Source: Candidatus Peregrinibacteria bacterium (GTDB taxonomy: Bacteria; Patescibacteriota; Gracilibacteria; UM-FILTER-43-11; JACRIE01). Taken from it: a DNA stretch of 64,000 nucleotides. Shown piece after piece: positions 33,705 to 41,855 of the stretch; positions within the stretch are counted from its first letter, which is position 1; every line of letters starts with the position of its first letter. A program made the position numbers and the translations under genes. A model generated the notes under the pieces. It ran no database searches, had not been told where the DNA came from, and was given only the letters and a program-made list of their open reading frames with translations. Location of the stretch: assembly GCA_016220165.1 (NCBI GenBank), contig JACRIE010000022.1, positions 17,009-81,008 of the forward strand, read 5' to 3'.

Positions 33705-34934
33705 ATGTCTTTACTCGATACATTTCAAAAAAAGGAAAAAGAGGAAGGCCAACTGCCGACAACGGATTTCGATGACGAAAAAATTCCGGGCCTCGTGGAT
33801 GAAATTTTCGCCGCGGCAATCAGCATACGGGCCAGCGATGTGCACTTCAAGCCCGTGGATGAGAAACTAAAAGTGTATTTTCGCGTGGATGGCGCGTTGC
33901 AGACCTTCCAGGAATTCGAAAAAATTTACCATCACCCCATCATCGCCCGTATTAAAATCATCTCGGGTCTCAAAATCGATGAACGCCGCTTGCCGCAGGA
34001 TGGCAAAAGCAGTTTTGCCACTGAAGGAAAGGAGGTCGATCTGCGCGTCTCCGTTCTGCCCACGAGTTTTGGAGAAAAAGCCGTCATCCGTATTTTGGAA
34101 AAAAATCCGGAAATGATCAATCTTCGGGACTTGGGAATGTTGCCGAATATCCTGCTCCGAATCGAAAAACATCTAAAAGCCACTTACGGTATGATTATGG
34201 CCGTGGGCCCAACCGGAAGCGGAAAATCGACCTCGCTCTTTTCCATGATTTCGACGTTTGACGCGACCAAGGTCAACATTTCGACTCTGGAAGATCCCAT
34301 CGAATACAAAATCCCCAACGTGACGCAGACACAAATCAACACGGACATCGGATTTGACTTCTCCGACGGATTGCGCACGCTCGTCCGCCAGGACCCCGAT
34401 ATCATCATGGTCGGTGAAATCCGCGACAAAAAAACAGCCTCGCTGGCGATCGAATCCGCGCTGACCGGCCACCTGGTCTTTTCCACGCTTCACACGAATA
34501 CGGCCGTGGGAAGCATCCAGCGCCTCCTCAACATGGAAATCGACCGCTTCCTGATCTCAACCGCGATCAAACTGATCATCTCTCAGCGACTGGTGCGCAA
34601 GGTGTGCAGTTATTGCCGCGAACCCTATGCCGTGCCGTCCAAGTACCACGAGCTGTTGCAACGGGAGACCGGCATGGATCCGGCGAAAGCCTTCTTTTAT
34701 AGAGCCAAAGGCTGTGAGCGCTGCCACAACATCGGCTACCACGGCCGTATCGGACTTTTTGAAGTTTTGGAAATGTCGCCCGTGATCGAAGAGATGATCG
34801 TGAAAGGCGTCACAAACCAGGAAATCGAAGCGCAAGCCGCGAAAGAAGGCATGATTCTCCTCAAAAAAGACGCGCTCTACAAAGCGGCCACTGGAGACAT
34901 TACGATTGAAGAAGCGATTAAGGTTATGACGTAG
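33705..34934 (+). CDS. pilB: PilB/GspE-type pilus assembly ATPase
   Basis: Hexameric cytoplasmic motor that extrudes pilin. Walker A GPTGSGKST follows IMAV; the Asp box LEDPIEY, Walker B MVGEIRD and His box TGHLVFSTLHTN are present. Zinc-binding cysteines are CSYC and CERC in the C-terminal third. At 409 residues it lacks the long N1 domain of PilB/GspE (about 560 residues) and starts near the N2 domain (SDVHFKPVD). The Asp/Glu and zinc motifs favour extension (PilB) over retraction (PilT). Confidence 0.93.
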   Translation: MSLLDTFQKKEKEEGQLPTTDFDDEKIPGLVDEIFAAAISIRASDVHFKPVDEKLKVYFRVDGALQTFQEFEKIYHHPIIARIKIISGLKIDERRLPQDGKSSFATEGKEVDLRVSVLPTSFGEKAVIRILEKNPEMINLRDLGMLPNILLRIEKHLKATYGMIMAVGPTGSGKSTSLFSMISTFDATKVNISTLEDPIEYKIPNVTQTQINTDIGFDFSDGLRTLVRQDPDIIMVGEIRDKKTASLAIESALTGHLVFSTLHTNTAVGSIQRLLNMEIDRFLISTAIKLIISQRLVRKVCSYCREPYAVPSKYHELLQRETGMDPAKAFFYRAKGCERCHNIGYHGRIGLFEVLEMSPVIEEMIVKGVTNQEIEAQAAKEGMILLKKDALYKAATGDITIEEAIKVMT

Positions 34935-34944
34935 GCTGCACCTA

Positions 34945-34975
34945 ACATTTGACAACTGACATTTGACAATTGACC
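34945..34975. repeat. Left arm of a 31-bp inverted repeat around the four-helix-bundle gene
   Basis: TGAC modules ending in GACATTTGACAATTGACC. Its reverse complement matches 35397-35427 at 28 of 31 positions, with 19 consecutive matches at the inner end. Confidence 0.85.
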
Positions 34976-34984
34976 GAATAACCG

Positions 34985-35362
34985 ATGAAAAAATTTCGCT
35001 TCAGAGAATTTCAGGTCTATAGAGATTCAAGAAAATTTAGTAGTAAAAATTTAAAATCTTTAACAAGGATTAAATTTCCTAAGGAGGAACAATTCTGCCT
35101 CACTTCACAGCTCTGGAGAGCTTTGGATTCAATAATATTAAATATCGCAGAAGGTTCCGATCGAGGTACGGACAAAGATTTCGCGCATTTTTTAAATACT
35201 TCACACACTTCTCTTAATGAAGTTGTCGCGTGTCTGGATGTCGCCTTAGATAGCAAATATCTTACAGAAAAAGAACATGATGAATGTCTTAAGGAATCAG
35301 AATTATTAGGAAATCAATTAACAGCATTCCGAAAAAGACTTCTGGATAATCCAACCAAATAG
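34985..35362 (+). CDS. Four-helix-bundle protein (S23 / 23S rRNA intervening-sequence family)
   Basis: 125-residue basic helical protein with family features FQVYRDSRKF, LTSQLWRALDSIILNIAEGS and a late LLGNQLTAFRKRL helix. Relatives are encoded inside 23S rRNA insertions in spirochaetes and as Avd partners of diversity-generating retroelements. Here it interrupts the pilin cluster between pilB and a minor prepilin and is bracketed by a 31-bp inverted repeat. No reverse transcriptase or template repeat is visible. Function unknown. Confidence 0.82.
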   Translation: MKKFRFREFQVYRDSRKFSSKNLKSLTRIKFPKEEQFCLTSQLWRALDSIILNIAEGSDRGTDKDFAHFLNTSHTSLNEVVACLDVALDSKYLTEKEHDECLKESELLGNQLTAFRKRLLDNPTK

Positions 35363-35367
35363 GAACT

Positions 35368-36054
35368 ATGCCAAAAGTTAAAAGCCAGATATCAACGGTC
35401 AATTGTCAAATGTCAAAAGTCAAATGTGCGAACGGTTTTTCGCTCGTTGAACTCCTGATCGCCGTCGCCATCATCGCGATCATCAGCGTGGGATCTATGG
35501 CGAGTTTTAGCTTGGTCGGAGACATCGTTCGCGTAAAACAGGGCGCGGGACTCATCCAGGACATCATTCATCAAATGGATGGACAAGCGCTTCGTGGCGA
35601 GTATCAAAAAATGACAGTTCATTTTTTAACGAATTATTTAGTAATTGAGTATGAGCCAAAAGGCCTGGAATCCAATCTCTTAAAATGGGATTCAAATAAC
35701 ATCACGGCAACTCAAGGCGGGAATCTTTATAAATCGGATAGCGCTGGAAGACAGATTAGTATTAATGTGGTGCCTGCGGGATCGGTTCAAAACCTCGATA
35801 CAAATTTTCGAAATGCGAAAGAAGATGGTTGGCAATTTCAACTCAAAAATGGCAATCAATTTTCTGAAATCATTGCTCTGCGCCATTTCAACGTAAACCG
35901 CGACAGTCAGCAGACAAACCTACTGAGTCTCGATCCAAATACGGTCATTTTAACTGTGGAGGCGCCTTATGCAAAACATAGCGTCTCCGGCGGAAACACC
36001 CTGAAAATGCATGACGCCAAAGCAAACAAAGAAGAAACCATTGAAATAAAATAA
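35368..36054 (+). CDS. GspH/FimT-like prepilin
   Basis: Leader then FSLVELLIAVAIIAIISVGSMA with Gly at -1 and Glu5. The mature part has LIQDIIHQMDGQALRGEYQK, as in minor pilins, and a beta-rich C-terminus. 228 residues from the ATG at 35368; a second ATG at 35410 (MSKVKCANG) would give a more usual 8-residue leader. The first 20 codons are repeat sequence (right arm of the 31-bp inverted repeat). Confidence 0.78.
   Translation: MPKVKSQISTVNCQMSKVKCANGFSLVELLIAVAIIAIISVGSMASFSLVGDIVRVKQGAGLIQDIIHQMDGQALRGEYQKMTVHFLTNYLVIEYEPKGLESNLLKWDSNNITATQGGNLYKSDSAGRQISINVVPAGSVQNLDTNFRNAKEDGWQFQLKNGNQFSEIIALRHFNVNRDSQQTNLLSLDPNTVILTVEAPYAKHSVSGGNTLKMHDAKANKEETIEIK
35397..35427. repeat. Right arm of the 31-bp inverted repeat, encoding a prepilin leader
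   Basis: GGTCAATTGTCAAATGTCA plus AAAGTCAAATGT; encodes VNCQMSKVKC of the GspH-like leader and pairs with 34945-34975. Confidence 0.85.
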
Positions 36055-36063
36055 GGATTTTAA

Positions 36064-36093
36064 TTGGTTATTCATTCTCTTTTGTAATAAAAT
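36064..36093 (+). promoter_or_regulatory. Candidate promoter for the flavodoxin-korAB genes
   Basis: TTGGTT (36064-36069), 18-bp spacer, TAAAAT (36088-36093), 24 bp before the flavodoxin ATG. Confidence 0.4.
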
Positions 36094-36116
36094 AATGAAG
36101 CTTTTTTGAGCTACAA

Positions 36117-36560
36117 ATGAAAATTCTAATCATCTACGGCACCACAGGCGGAAATACAGAAATGGCCGCGGAACAAGTGGCGGACGTGTTGCGTAAAAAC
36201 GGTCATACAGTGGAACTAAAGCGCGTGGAAAAAAGCACGCCGCAGGACGCGACATCAGCGGATCTCTGTATCCTCGCCTGCCCCACCTACGGCCACGGCG
36301 TTCTTCAGGAGCATTTTGTGCCATTCCATGCCGCCTTGAAACAAGCGGATTTGAAGGGAAAAAAGTATGCGGTTATCGGACTGGGAGATCCAAAATACGA
36401 CGCCCAATATCACGTGGAATCGGCGACCATTATAGAAGAAGCGATCAAGGGGGCAGGCGGTGAACTCGTCTGTCCAGCCCTCAAAATCAGTCGCTCCCCT
36501 GTCCCATTCCTCGACACGCTCATTCAAAAATGGGCCGAAGGACTTTCTAAACTATTATGA
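36117..36560 (+). CDS. Flavodoxin
   Basis: Small FMN electron carrier, 147 residues. Phosphate loop GTTGGNT at residues 8-14, then CPTYGHG and GLGDPKYD, which hold the flavin ring. Its stop overlaps the korA start (ATGA, 36557-36560), so it is probably the electron acceptor of the oxidoreductase in place of ferredoxin; this is inference from coupling. Confidence 0.92.
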   Translation: MKILIIYGTTGGNTEMAAEQVADVLRKNGHTVELKRVEKSTPQDATSADLCILACPTYGHGVLQEHFVPFHAALKQADLKGKKYAVIGLGDPKYDAQYHVESATIIEEAIKGAGGELVCPALKISRSPVPFLDTLIQKWAEGLSKLL

Positions 36561-38302
36561 AACGAACCGTTATTAAAGTCGCAGGCGAAAGCGGTATGGG
36601 TCTCCTCAGTGTGGGGAATATCGTCTCGAAAGCCCTCAAGGGAATGGGGTTCTATGTCGTATCCGACCGCGAATACCCTTCGCTCATCAAAGGCGGCCAC
36701 TCCAATCTTCAAATCGACTTCAGCGCCGAACCGCTCCACTCGCTGAGCAAATCGGTTGATTTCGTGATCGCCTTGGATCGGCCGGGATTAGTGGAATACA
36801 TGAATATCGTGAAACCCGGCGGCGTATTGATCCACGGATTCGAGCGTCATCAGAGCATCCCAAATCTGGAAACGCGGGCCAAAGAGCGCGGCATTCACAT
36901 GATCTACCTTCCAGCGCGCACGCTCGCCTACTCGCTCGGCGGCACGGAATTGATGGCGAACATGGTTCTTTTAGGACTTTTGTGGCGCCTCTTGGGATTC
37001 GATCTAAAACCATTAGAAACAGGGATTGAAAAACAGTTCGCGAATAAGCCGAAATTGCTCACAATCGATCTTCAATGCGTCCGCGTCGGATTTTCCGCCC
37101 AAGAAGGGAACGGGGGTTTTGTAGGGGCGTGCCATGGCGCGCCCACCCAAACCCCCGACACCATCCTCGTCAACGGCAACCAGGCGATCACGCTCGGCGC
37201 GATCCAGGCGGGCGTGCGCGCGTACTACGCCTATCCCATGAGCCCCGCGAGCTCGATCCTGACATACATGGCCGAATACGCGCGTGAAACAGGCCTGCTC
37301 GTGAAACAGGCCGAAGATGAGATCACAGCGGCGCAAATGGCCGTGGGATCGATGTTCATGGGCACGCGGGCCCTCGTCGCCACCTCCGGTGGCGGCTACG
37401 ATTTGATGACGGAAACCGTATCGCTCGCGGGCATGATCGAGACGCCGCTCGTGATCGTCATTGCCCAGCGGCCGGGGCCTGCTACCGGGCTTCCCACATG
37501 GAGCGCGCAAGCCGATCTGAATCTGGCCATCCATTCCGGCCATGGCGAATTCGCGCGCGTGGTCATCGGCGTCAGCGATCCCGCGTCGTGCTACGAATTG
37601 ATCCAGCACGCCATGAATTATGCGGATGAATTCCAGACGGCCGTGATCGTACTCACGGAAAAAACCATCTGCGAAATGCAGACGACCGTGCCGCCGTTTG
37701 AAGAAGGAAAAATTCCAATTAAGCGCGGTTTATTGGTAACAGACCCGAAAGAGCTCGAAACTCTCAAAGCTTCAGACCGTTTTAAAATCACGGAAAACGG
37801 GCTATCGAAACGATGGATTCCGGGAAGTGGCAAAACTTGGTTCTATGGCAACGGCGACGAGCACAAAGAAGACGGCGTGCTCACGGAAGAGGGCGCCGAA
37901 GTGAGCGCCATGATCGCGAAACGCATGAAAAAAATGGAGACGATCGAAAAAGCGCTCCCTGAACCAACAATCCACGGAGTTAAAAAGGGCGCCGCCATTT
38001 CATTTGTCGGCTGGGGTAGTAGCAAAAACGCCGTGCTCGACGCAATTCAAAACTGCAAAGAAAAAGGAATAACCGTAAATTATCTCCATTTCGATTACCT
38101 TTGGCCGTTCAAAACAGCCACGCTCACGCAGTTCTTCAGAGACAACCAAAACGTCCACCTGATCGAAGGAAACTATCAGGGCCAACTCGGCAACTTGATT
38201 GAAGCCTTACCCAATCTACGCTTCAAAGGCCGCCTTCTCCAATGGAACGGCCGCCCGTTTTGTATGGAAGACGTCACCGATTACATATCTCGTCACTCGT
38301 AA
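36557..38302 (+). CDS. korA: 2-oxoacid:ferredoxin oxidoreductase, fused gamma-alpha subunit
   Basis: Oxidatively decarboxylates a 2-oxoacid (2-oxoglutarate or pyruvate type not distinguishable here) to the acyl-CoA, passing electrons to a low-potential carrier. N-terminal gamma domain (residues about 1-180: GESGMGLLSVGNIVSKAL, KGGHSNLQID), then the alpha domain: YAYPMSPASSI, EDEITAAQMAVGSMFMGTRA and TSGGGYDLMTE. 581 residues, matching KorA of this two-subunit class. Residues about 185-201 are an in-frame palindromic repeat at the domain junction. The last codons (SRHS) come from a TCGTCACTCG repeat. Confidence 0.92.
   Translation: MKRTVIKVAGESGMGLLSVGNIVSKALKGMGFYVVSDREYPSLIKGGHSNLQIDFSAEPLHSLSKSVDFVIALDRPGLVEYMNIVKPGGVLIHGFERHQSIPNLETRAKERGIHMIYLPARTLAYSLGGTELMANMVLLGLLWRLLGFDLKPLETGIEKQFANKPKLLTIDLQCVRVGFSAQEGNGGFVGACHGAPTQTPDTILVNGNQAITLGAIQAGVRAYYAYPMSPASSILTYMAEYARETGLLVKQAEDEITAAQMAVGSMFMGTRALVATSGGGYDLMTETVSLAGMIETPLVIVIAQRPGPATGLPTWSAQADLNLAIHSGHGEFARVVIGVSDPASCYELIQHAMNYADEFQTAVIVLTEKTICEMQTTVPPFEEGKIPIKRGLLVTDPKELETLKASDRFKITENGLSKRWIPGSGKTWFYGNGDEHKEDGVLTEEGAEVSAMIAKRMKKMETIEKALPEPTIHGVKKGAAISFVGWGSSKNAVLDAIQNCKEKGITVNYLHFDYLWPFKTATLTQFFRDNQNVHLIEGNYQGQLGNLIEALPNLRFKGRLLQWNGRPFCMEDVTDYISRHS
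37111..37157. repeat. In-frame palindromic repeat at the korA domain junction
   Basis: Outer arms CGGGGGTTT (37111-37119) and AAACCCCCG (37149-37157) enclose a near-palindrome GGGCGTGCCATGGCGCGCCC. It encodes GGFVGACHGAPTQTPD between the gamma and alpha domains. Confidence 0.85.
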
Positions 38303-38312
38303 CTCGTCACTC
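38289..38312. repeat. TCGTCACTCG repeat across the korA-korB junction
   Basis: CTCGTCACTCGTAACTCG followed by TCACTC: modules of the GTGACGAG family forming the korA C-terminus and the korB leader. Confidence 0.65.
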
Positions 38313-39230
38313 ATGTCCTGTCCCAACAATCAATCATCGTACCTTCGCGAACTCGCGGCCAAAAAAAAGGACTTCATGGCCTATGAATCCACGGAAGTCA
38401 TGACGTGGTGCAGCGGCTGTGGCGACTACGGAATCCAAAAAGCATTGGAGCGCGCGCTCGTGCTCGAAGGAATCAAACCGCATGAAACGCTCCTCTGTTT
38501 CGACATCGGTTGCAACGGCAACGGCGCCGACAAAATCAACGGTTACACGCTTCACGGCCTCCACGGCCGCGTGGTGAGCGTCGCGGCCGGCGCGTGCCTT
38601 GCCAACCCGAAAATAAAAGTCATCGCCGAAGGCGGCGACGGCGGCACGTTTAGCGAAGGCATCAACCATCTCGTCCACTCTGTTCGCAGCAACTATCCCA
38701 TGGTTTTCATCCTGCACAACAACGAGAATTACGGCCTCACCATTGGCCAAGCATCCGCTCTGACGCGCAAAGGGCAGGCCATGAACGGCACGCCTGATGG
38801 AGTGGTACTGCAACCCATGAACACCTGCCAATTTGTGTTAGGACTGAACCCGACCTTCGTGGCGCGAGGATTCAGTAGCGACGTAAAACACATGACCGAA
38901 ATCATTCGCGCGGGTCTGCGTCACAAAGGGTTCGCTTTCATCGAAATCATGCAGTTGTGTCCCACATTTAATAAAGTCACGTCCGCAAAGTGGTTTTGGG
39001 ATCGCGTGCGCTATACAGACCAACAAAAAAATTACGACCCGACCAATCTCAAAAGGGCCCGTGAAGCGTCTGAAGATCTTGAAAAAGAGATCATGCTCGG
39101 CGTCTTGTATCAGGACAAATCGCGACCGAGCTTCCCTGAGCTCTTTGAGTCCCGAAAAGGCATTACGACCTCTTTGTCCGAAGAAGTTAGGCCTTATTCC
39201 ATAAAAGAATTAATTAAAAACTTAAAATAA
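38313..39230 (+). CDS. korB: 2-oxoacid:ferredoxin oxidoreductase, beta subunit
   Basis: Thiamine diphosphate- and [4Fe-4S]-binding subunit. Cluster ligands by comparison with characterised homologues: Cys33 and Cys36 in WCSGCGDYG, Cys67 in IGCNGNG and Cys216 in QLCPTFNK. The TPP motif is GDGGTFSEGINH ... NNENYGLTIGQAS. The ATG at 38313 (305 residues) is preferred over an upstream start inside korA, which would add unconserved sequence. Confidence 0.93.
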   Translation: MSCPNNQSSYLRELAAKKKDFMAYESTEVMTWCSGCGDYGIQKALERALVLEGIKPHETLLCFDIGCNGNGADKINGYTLHGLHGRVVSVAAGACLANPKIKVIAEGGDGGTFSEGINHLVHSVRSNYPMVFILHNNENYGLTIGQASALTRKGQAMNGTPDGVVLQPMNTCQFVLGLNPTFVARGFSSDVKHMTEIIRAGLRHKGFAFIEIMQLCPTFNKVTSAKWFWDRVRYTDQQKNYDPTNLKRAREASEDLEKEIMLGVLYQDKSRPSFPELFESRKGITTSLSEEVRPYSIKELIKNLK

Positions 39231-39238
39231 AAGATCAT

Positions 39239-39823
39239 ATGTCTCATCAAATCAAAGATTTTAGCCATCTCATAGGCAAGCTCGAAGGTCTGAGCGCGCC
39301 TCAAATTGAAGCCCATCTGGGTCTTTACGCAGGCTACATTAAAAAACTCAACGAAATCGAAGGAAAACTCGCCAAGGCGGACCGTAGTCTTGCCAATTAC
39401 TCCTTCGGCGAGTACAGCGAACTCAAGCGCCGGGAAGTCGTCGCCTTCAACGGCGCCTATCTGCACCAGGCGTATTTCGAAAACCTGAGTGGCGGCAACC
39501 GCGGCAAAAGATCCGAGGCATTTGAGGAGGCAGTCATCGCCTCGTTCGGCTCCGTCGAGGATTACCTCAAAGACCTCAAGGCCTCCGGAATCTCAACCCC
39601 CGGTTGGGTGCTCACCACCAAGAATAAAGTGGACGGCATGCTCCACAACTACATCCTATTCGAGCACCACATCGGCTTGCCCGCCTATCAAGACATCGTC
39701 CTCGCGCTCGACTGCTGGGAGCATGCTTACATGATTGACTACGGAACCAAAAAAGCGGATTATCTGGAAACCTTCCTCTTAAATACTGACTGGAACGTGG
39801 TGAATAAACGGTTTAAAAATTAA
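39239..39823 (+). CDS. sodA: Iron/manganese superoxide dismutase
   Basis: Removes superoxide. The four metal ligands can be aligned as His26 (IEAHLGLY), His76 (AYLHQAYF), Asp158 and His162 (LDCWEHAYMIDY). The sequence is divergent: the HYxKHH stretch of classical Fe-SODs reads HLGLYAGY, and the enzyme is small (194 residues). Metal preference cannot be assigned. Placement directly after korAB, an oxygen-sensitive enzyme, is suggestive. Confidence 0.88.
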   Translation: MSHQIKDFSHLIGKLEGLSAPQIEAHLGLYAGYIKKLNEIEGKLAKADRSLANYSFGEYSELKRREVVAFNGAYLHQAYFENLSGGNRGKRSEAFEEAVIASFGSVEDYLKDLKASGISTPGWVLTTKNKVDGMLHNYILFEHHIGLPAYQDIVLALDCWEHAYMIDYGTKKADYLETFLLNTDWNVVNKRFKN

Positions 39824-39828
39824 TTGAA

Positions 39829-40953
39829 ATGGACGACCTCTACAAAATTCTCGGCGTCGATAAAAAGACGGACGTATCGGAAATCAAGCGCGCCTATCGC
39901 AAACTGGCGCAAAAATATCATCCGGACGTCAGCGGCAAAAAGGACGCGGAGACCGAAAAAAAATTTAAAGAAATCAACCAGGCCTATGAAGTCCTGAGCG
40001 ATCCGCAAAAACGCGCCCAATACGACCAGTTTGGCTCCGTGGGCAACGGCCCGGCGGGCCCGGGAGGGTTCGATTTCAATGGATTTGATTTCGGAAATTT
40101 CAACGGCGCGTTCGATTTCGGAAGTTCTTTCGGCGACATTTTCAGCTCAGTTTTCGGAAGAGGAACACGGAGGGGGTCGGCCGGCCCGGAACGCGGGGAC
40201 GACATTGAAATCGCGATCAACGTCTCATTCGAAGAGTCCGTGCAGGGAACCGAAAAACCCATCGAATACTCCCGCCTCATTCTCTGCGCACACTGCAAAG
40301 GAAAAGGCGCTGAGCCCGGAAGTAAGATCGTGACCTGCCACACGTGCCAGGGCACGGGCCAACAGATACGTGTTCAACGCACGCCGTTGGGGCAAATCCA
40401 AACCGCCACCGTCTGCAGAACATGCGAAGGAAGCGGAGAAAAAGCCGACAAAAAATGTGCCAAGTGCCACGGCGAAGGAAGAACCCATGAACGCAATCGG
40501 ATCACCGTGAGGATCCCAGCCGGAATTTTTGACAAAGCCGCCATCCGCCTCAACGGAAAAGGAGAAATCGGTCGCCAAGGGGGCGAACCGGGAGACCTTT
40601 ACGTACACATCAAAGTCACTCCAAGCCGTGAATTTGAACGAGTAAAAGACGACATCCATACCACGCGAAAAATTCACGTGCTTCAGGCGATTTTGGGAGA
40701 CGAAATTCAGGTAAAAACCATTCACGGGGACGCCGCGCTTAAGATCCCGGCGGGGACGCCCGGCGGCAAAGTGTTCGAACTTAAAGGATATGGCGTTCCC
40801 AAGGTCGGCGCCGGCACGAAAGGCGATCATTTTATAAAAATAGATGTAGAAATCCCGACGAAGCTCTCTAAAAAAGACCGCGAGCTCTACGAACAGCTGG
40901 CAAAAGACGCGAAACTAAATATCAAACCGCAATCCAAAGGATTCTTTAATTAA
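39829..40953 (+). CDS. dnaJ: Chaperone protein DnaJ
   Basis: Hsp40 cochaperone of DnaK. J domain with HPD at residues 31-33, Gly/Phe-rich region (FDFNGFDFGNFNGAFDFG), four CxxCxGxG zinc repeats (CAHCKGKG, CHTCQGTG, CRTCEGSG, CAKCHGEG) and the substrate-binding C-terminus. 374 residues, complete. No dnaK or grpE in the window. It is 5 bp after sodA. Confidence 0.97.
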   Translation: MDDLYKILGVDKKTDVSEIKRAYRKLAQKYHPDVSGKKDAETEKKFKEINQAYEVLSDPQKRAQYDQFGSVGNGPAGPGGFDFNGFDFGNFNGAFDFGSSFGDIFSSVFGRGTRRGSAGPERGDDIEIAINVSFEESVQGTEKPIEYSRLILCAHCKGKGAEPGSKIVTCHTCQGTGQQIRVQRTPLGQIQTATVCRTCEGSGEKADKKCAKCHGEGRTHERNRITVRIPAGIFDKAAIRLNGKGEIGRQGGEPGDLYVHIKVTPSREFERVKDDIHTTRKIHVLQAILGDEIQVKTIHGDAALKIPAGTPGGKVFELKGYGVPKVGAGTKGDHFIKIDVEIPTKLSKKDRELYEQLAKDAKLNIKPQSKGFFN

Positions 40954-40955
40954 TT

Positions 40956-41041
40956 CGGATGGCGGCTCGTATCGTAGCTCGTATTGTGGGTCGAATTGTA
41001 TTGTAGACGACCATCCGAGCCACTATTCGAGCCGCCATCCG
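40956..41041. repeat. Long inverted-repeat element, left copy
   Basis: Ends CGGATGGCGGCTCG (40956-40969) and CGAGCCGCCATCCG (41028-41041) are perfect 14-bp inverted repeats. Internal GTATCGTAGCTCGTATTGT recurs in opposite orientation at 43632-43657. Lies between dnaJ and the YmdB gene. Confidence 0.85.
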
Positions 41042-41057
41042 AGTCGCAATACGAAAT

Positions 41058-41849
41058 ATGAATATTTTATTCATCGGCGATATCTTCGGGCGACCGGGGC
41101 GTGAGACGATCCAAAAAATCGTTTCGACCCTCAAAAAAGAACGAGCCATCGACCTCGTGATCGCGAATGGGGAAAACATGGCTCACGGAAAAGGGGTCAA
41201 TTTAAAAGCCTATCGGGAACTTGAGAAAGAAATCGATCTTTTTACAACGGGAAATCATACCTGGGCGGATGAAAAAATCCTAGCCGAAGTAAACAAAGAA
41301 AACACGAAAATCCTAAGACCCGCCAACTTCCCGCCGGGCAATCATGGCAAAGGGTTTCAGGTGATTGAAAAGGAAAGGCGTAAAATCCTCGTCATCAACC
41401 TGATCGGCCGCGTGTTTTCGAAGCATCATTACGACTGCCCCTTTCGAACCGTCGATGGAATTCTAAAACAATTTGAGCATAAAAAAATGGACGCCATTCT
41501 GATCGATTTTCATGCCGAAGCGACCAGCGAAAAAATCGCCATGAAGCACTTCGTGAATGGCCGCGTCACCGCGCTTTTTGGGACACACACGCATGTCCAA
41601 ACCGCCGATGCTGAAATTACGTCAGAAGGTATGGCTTACATGACAGATGTAGGAATGGTAGGGCCCGCCGACTCCGTTATTGGCATTGAAAAAAATGAAA
41701 TCGTAAAAAGTTTTATTTATCAAACTCCCTTTAAAATTGTCGTTCCGTCCGGACCTTGTATTTTCAATGCTGTTATGATAGAAGTGGATGAAAAAAAAGC
41801 TCATACAAAAGCCATTAGCCCGATTCATTTTTTTCTAAAAAATATCTAG
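41058..41849 (+). CDS. ymdB: YmdB-family metallophosphoesterase
   Basis: Calcineurin-like cyclic nucleotide phosphodiesterase family (B. subtilis YmdB acts on cAMP in vitro and affects biofilm). 263 residues with metal-binding motifs GDIFGRPGR, ANGENMAHGKG, TTGNHTWADEKI, DFHAEATSEKIAM and GTHTHVQTADAEI. It is 6 bp upstream of ctpA. Confidence 0.93.
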   Translation: MNILFIGDIFGRPGRETIQKIVSTLKKERAIDLVIANGENMAHGKGVNLKAYRELEKEIDLFTTGNHTWADEKILAEVNKENTKILRPANFPPGNHGKGFQVIEKERRKILVINLIGRVFSKHHYDCPFRTVDGILKQFEHKKMDAILIDFHAEATSEKIAMKHFVNGRVTALFGTHTHVQTADAEITSEGMAYMTDVGMVGPADSVIGIEKNEIVKSFIYQTPFKIVVPSGPCIFNAVMIEVDEKKAHTKAISPIHFFLKNI

Positions 41850-41855
41850 CGCACT

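Noticed and set aside
34985-35362. Diversity-generating retroelement around the S23/Avd-like gene
   Set aside because: No reverse transcriptase and no template/variable repeat pair with adenine-biased differences is present in the window.
37013-37609. 198-codon minus-strand frame inside korA
   Set aside because: Shadow of a GC-rich conserved gene; no start context and no family features.
38199-38312. Earlier start for korB inside korA
   Set aside because: The extra 38 codons read through korA and a repeat; the ATG at 38313 gives the conserved length.
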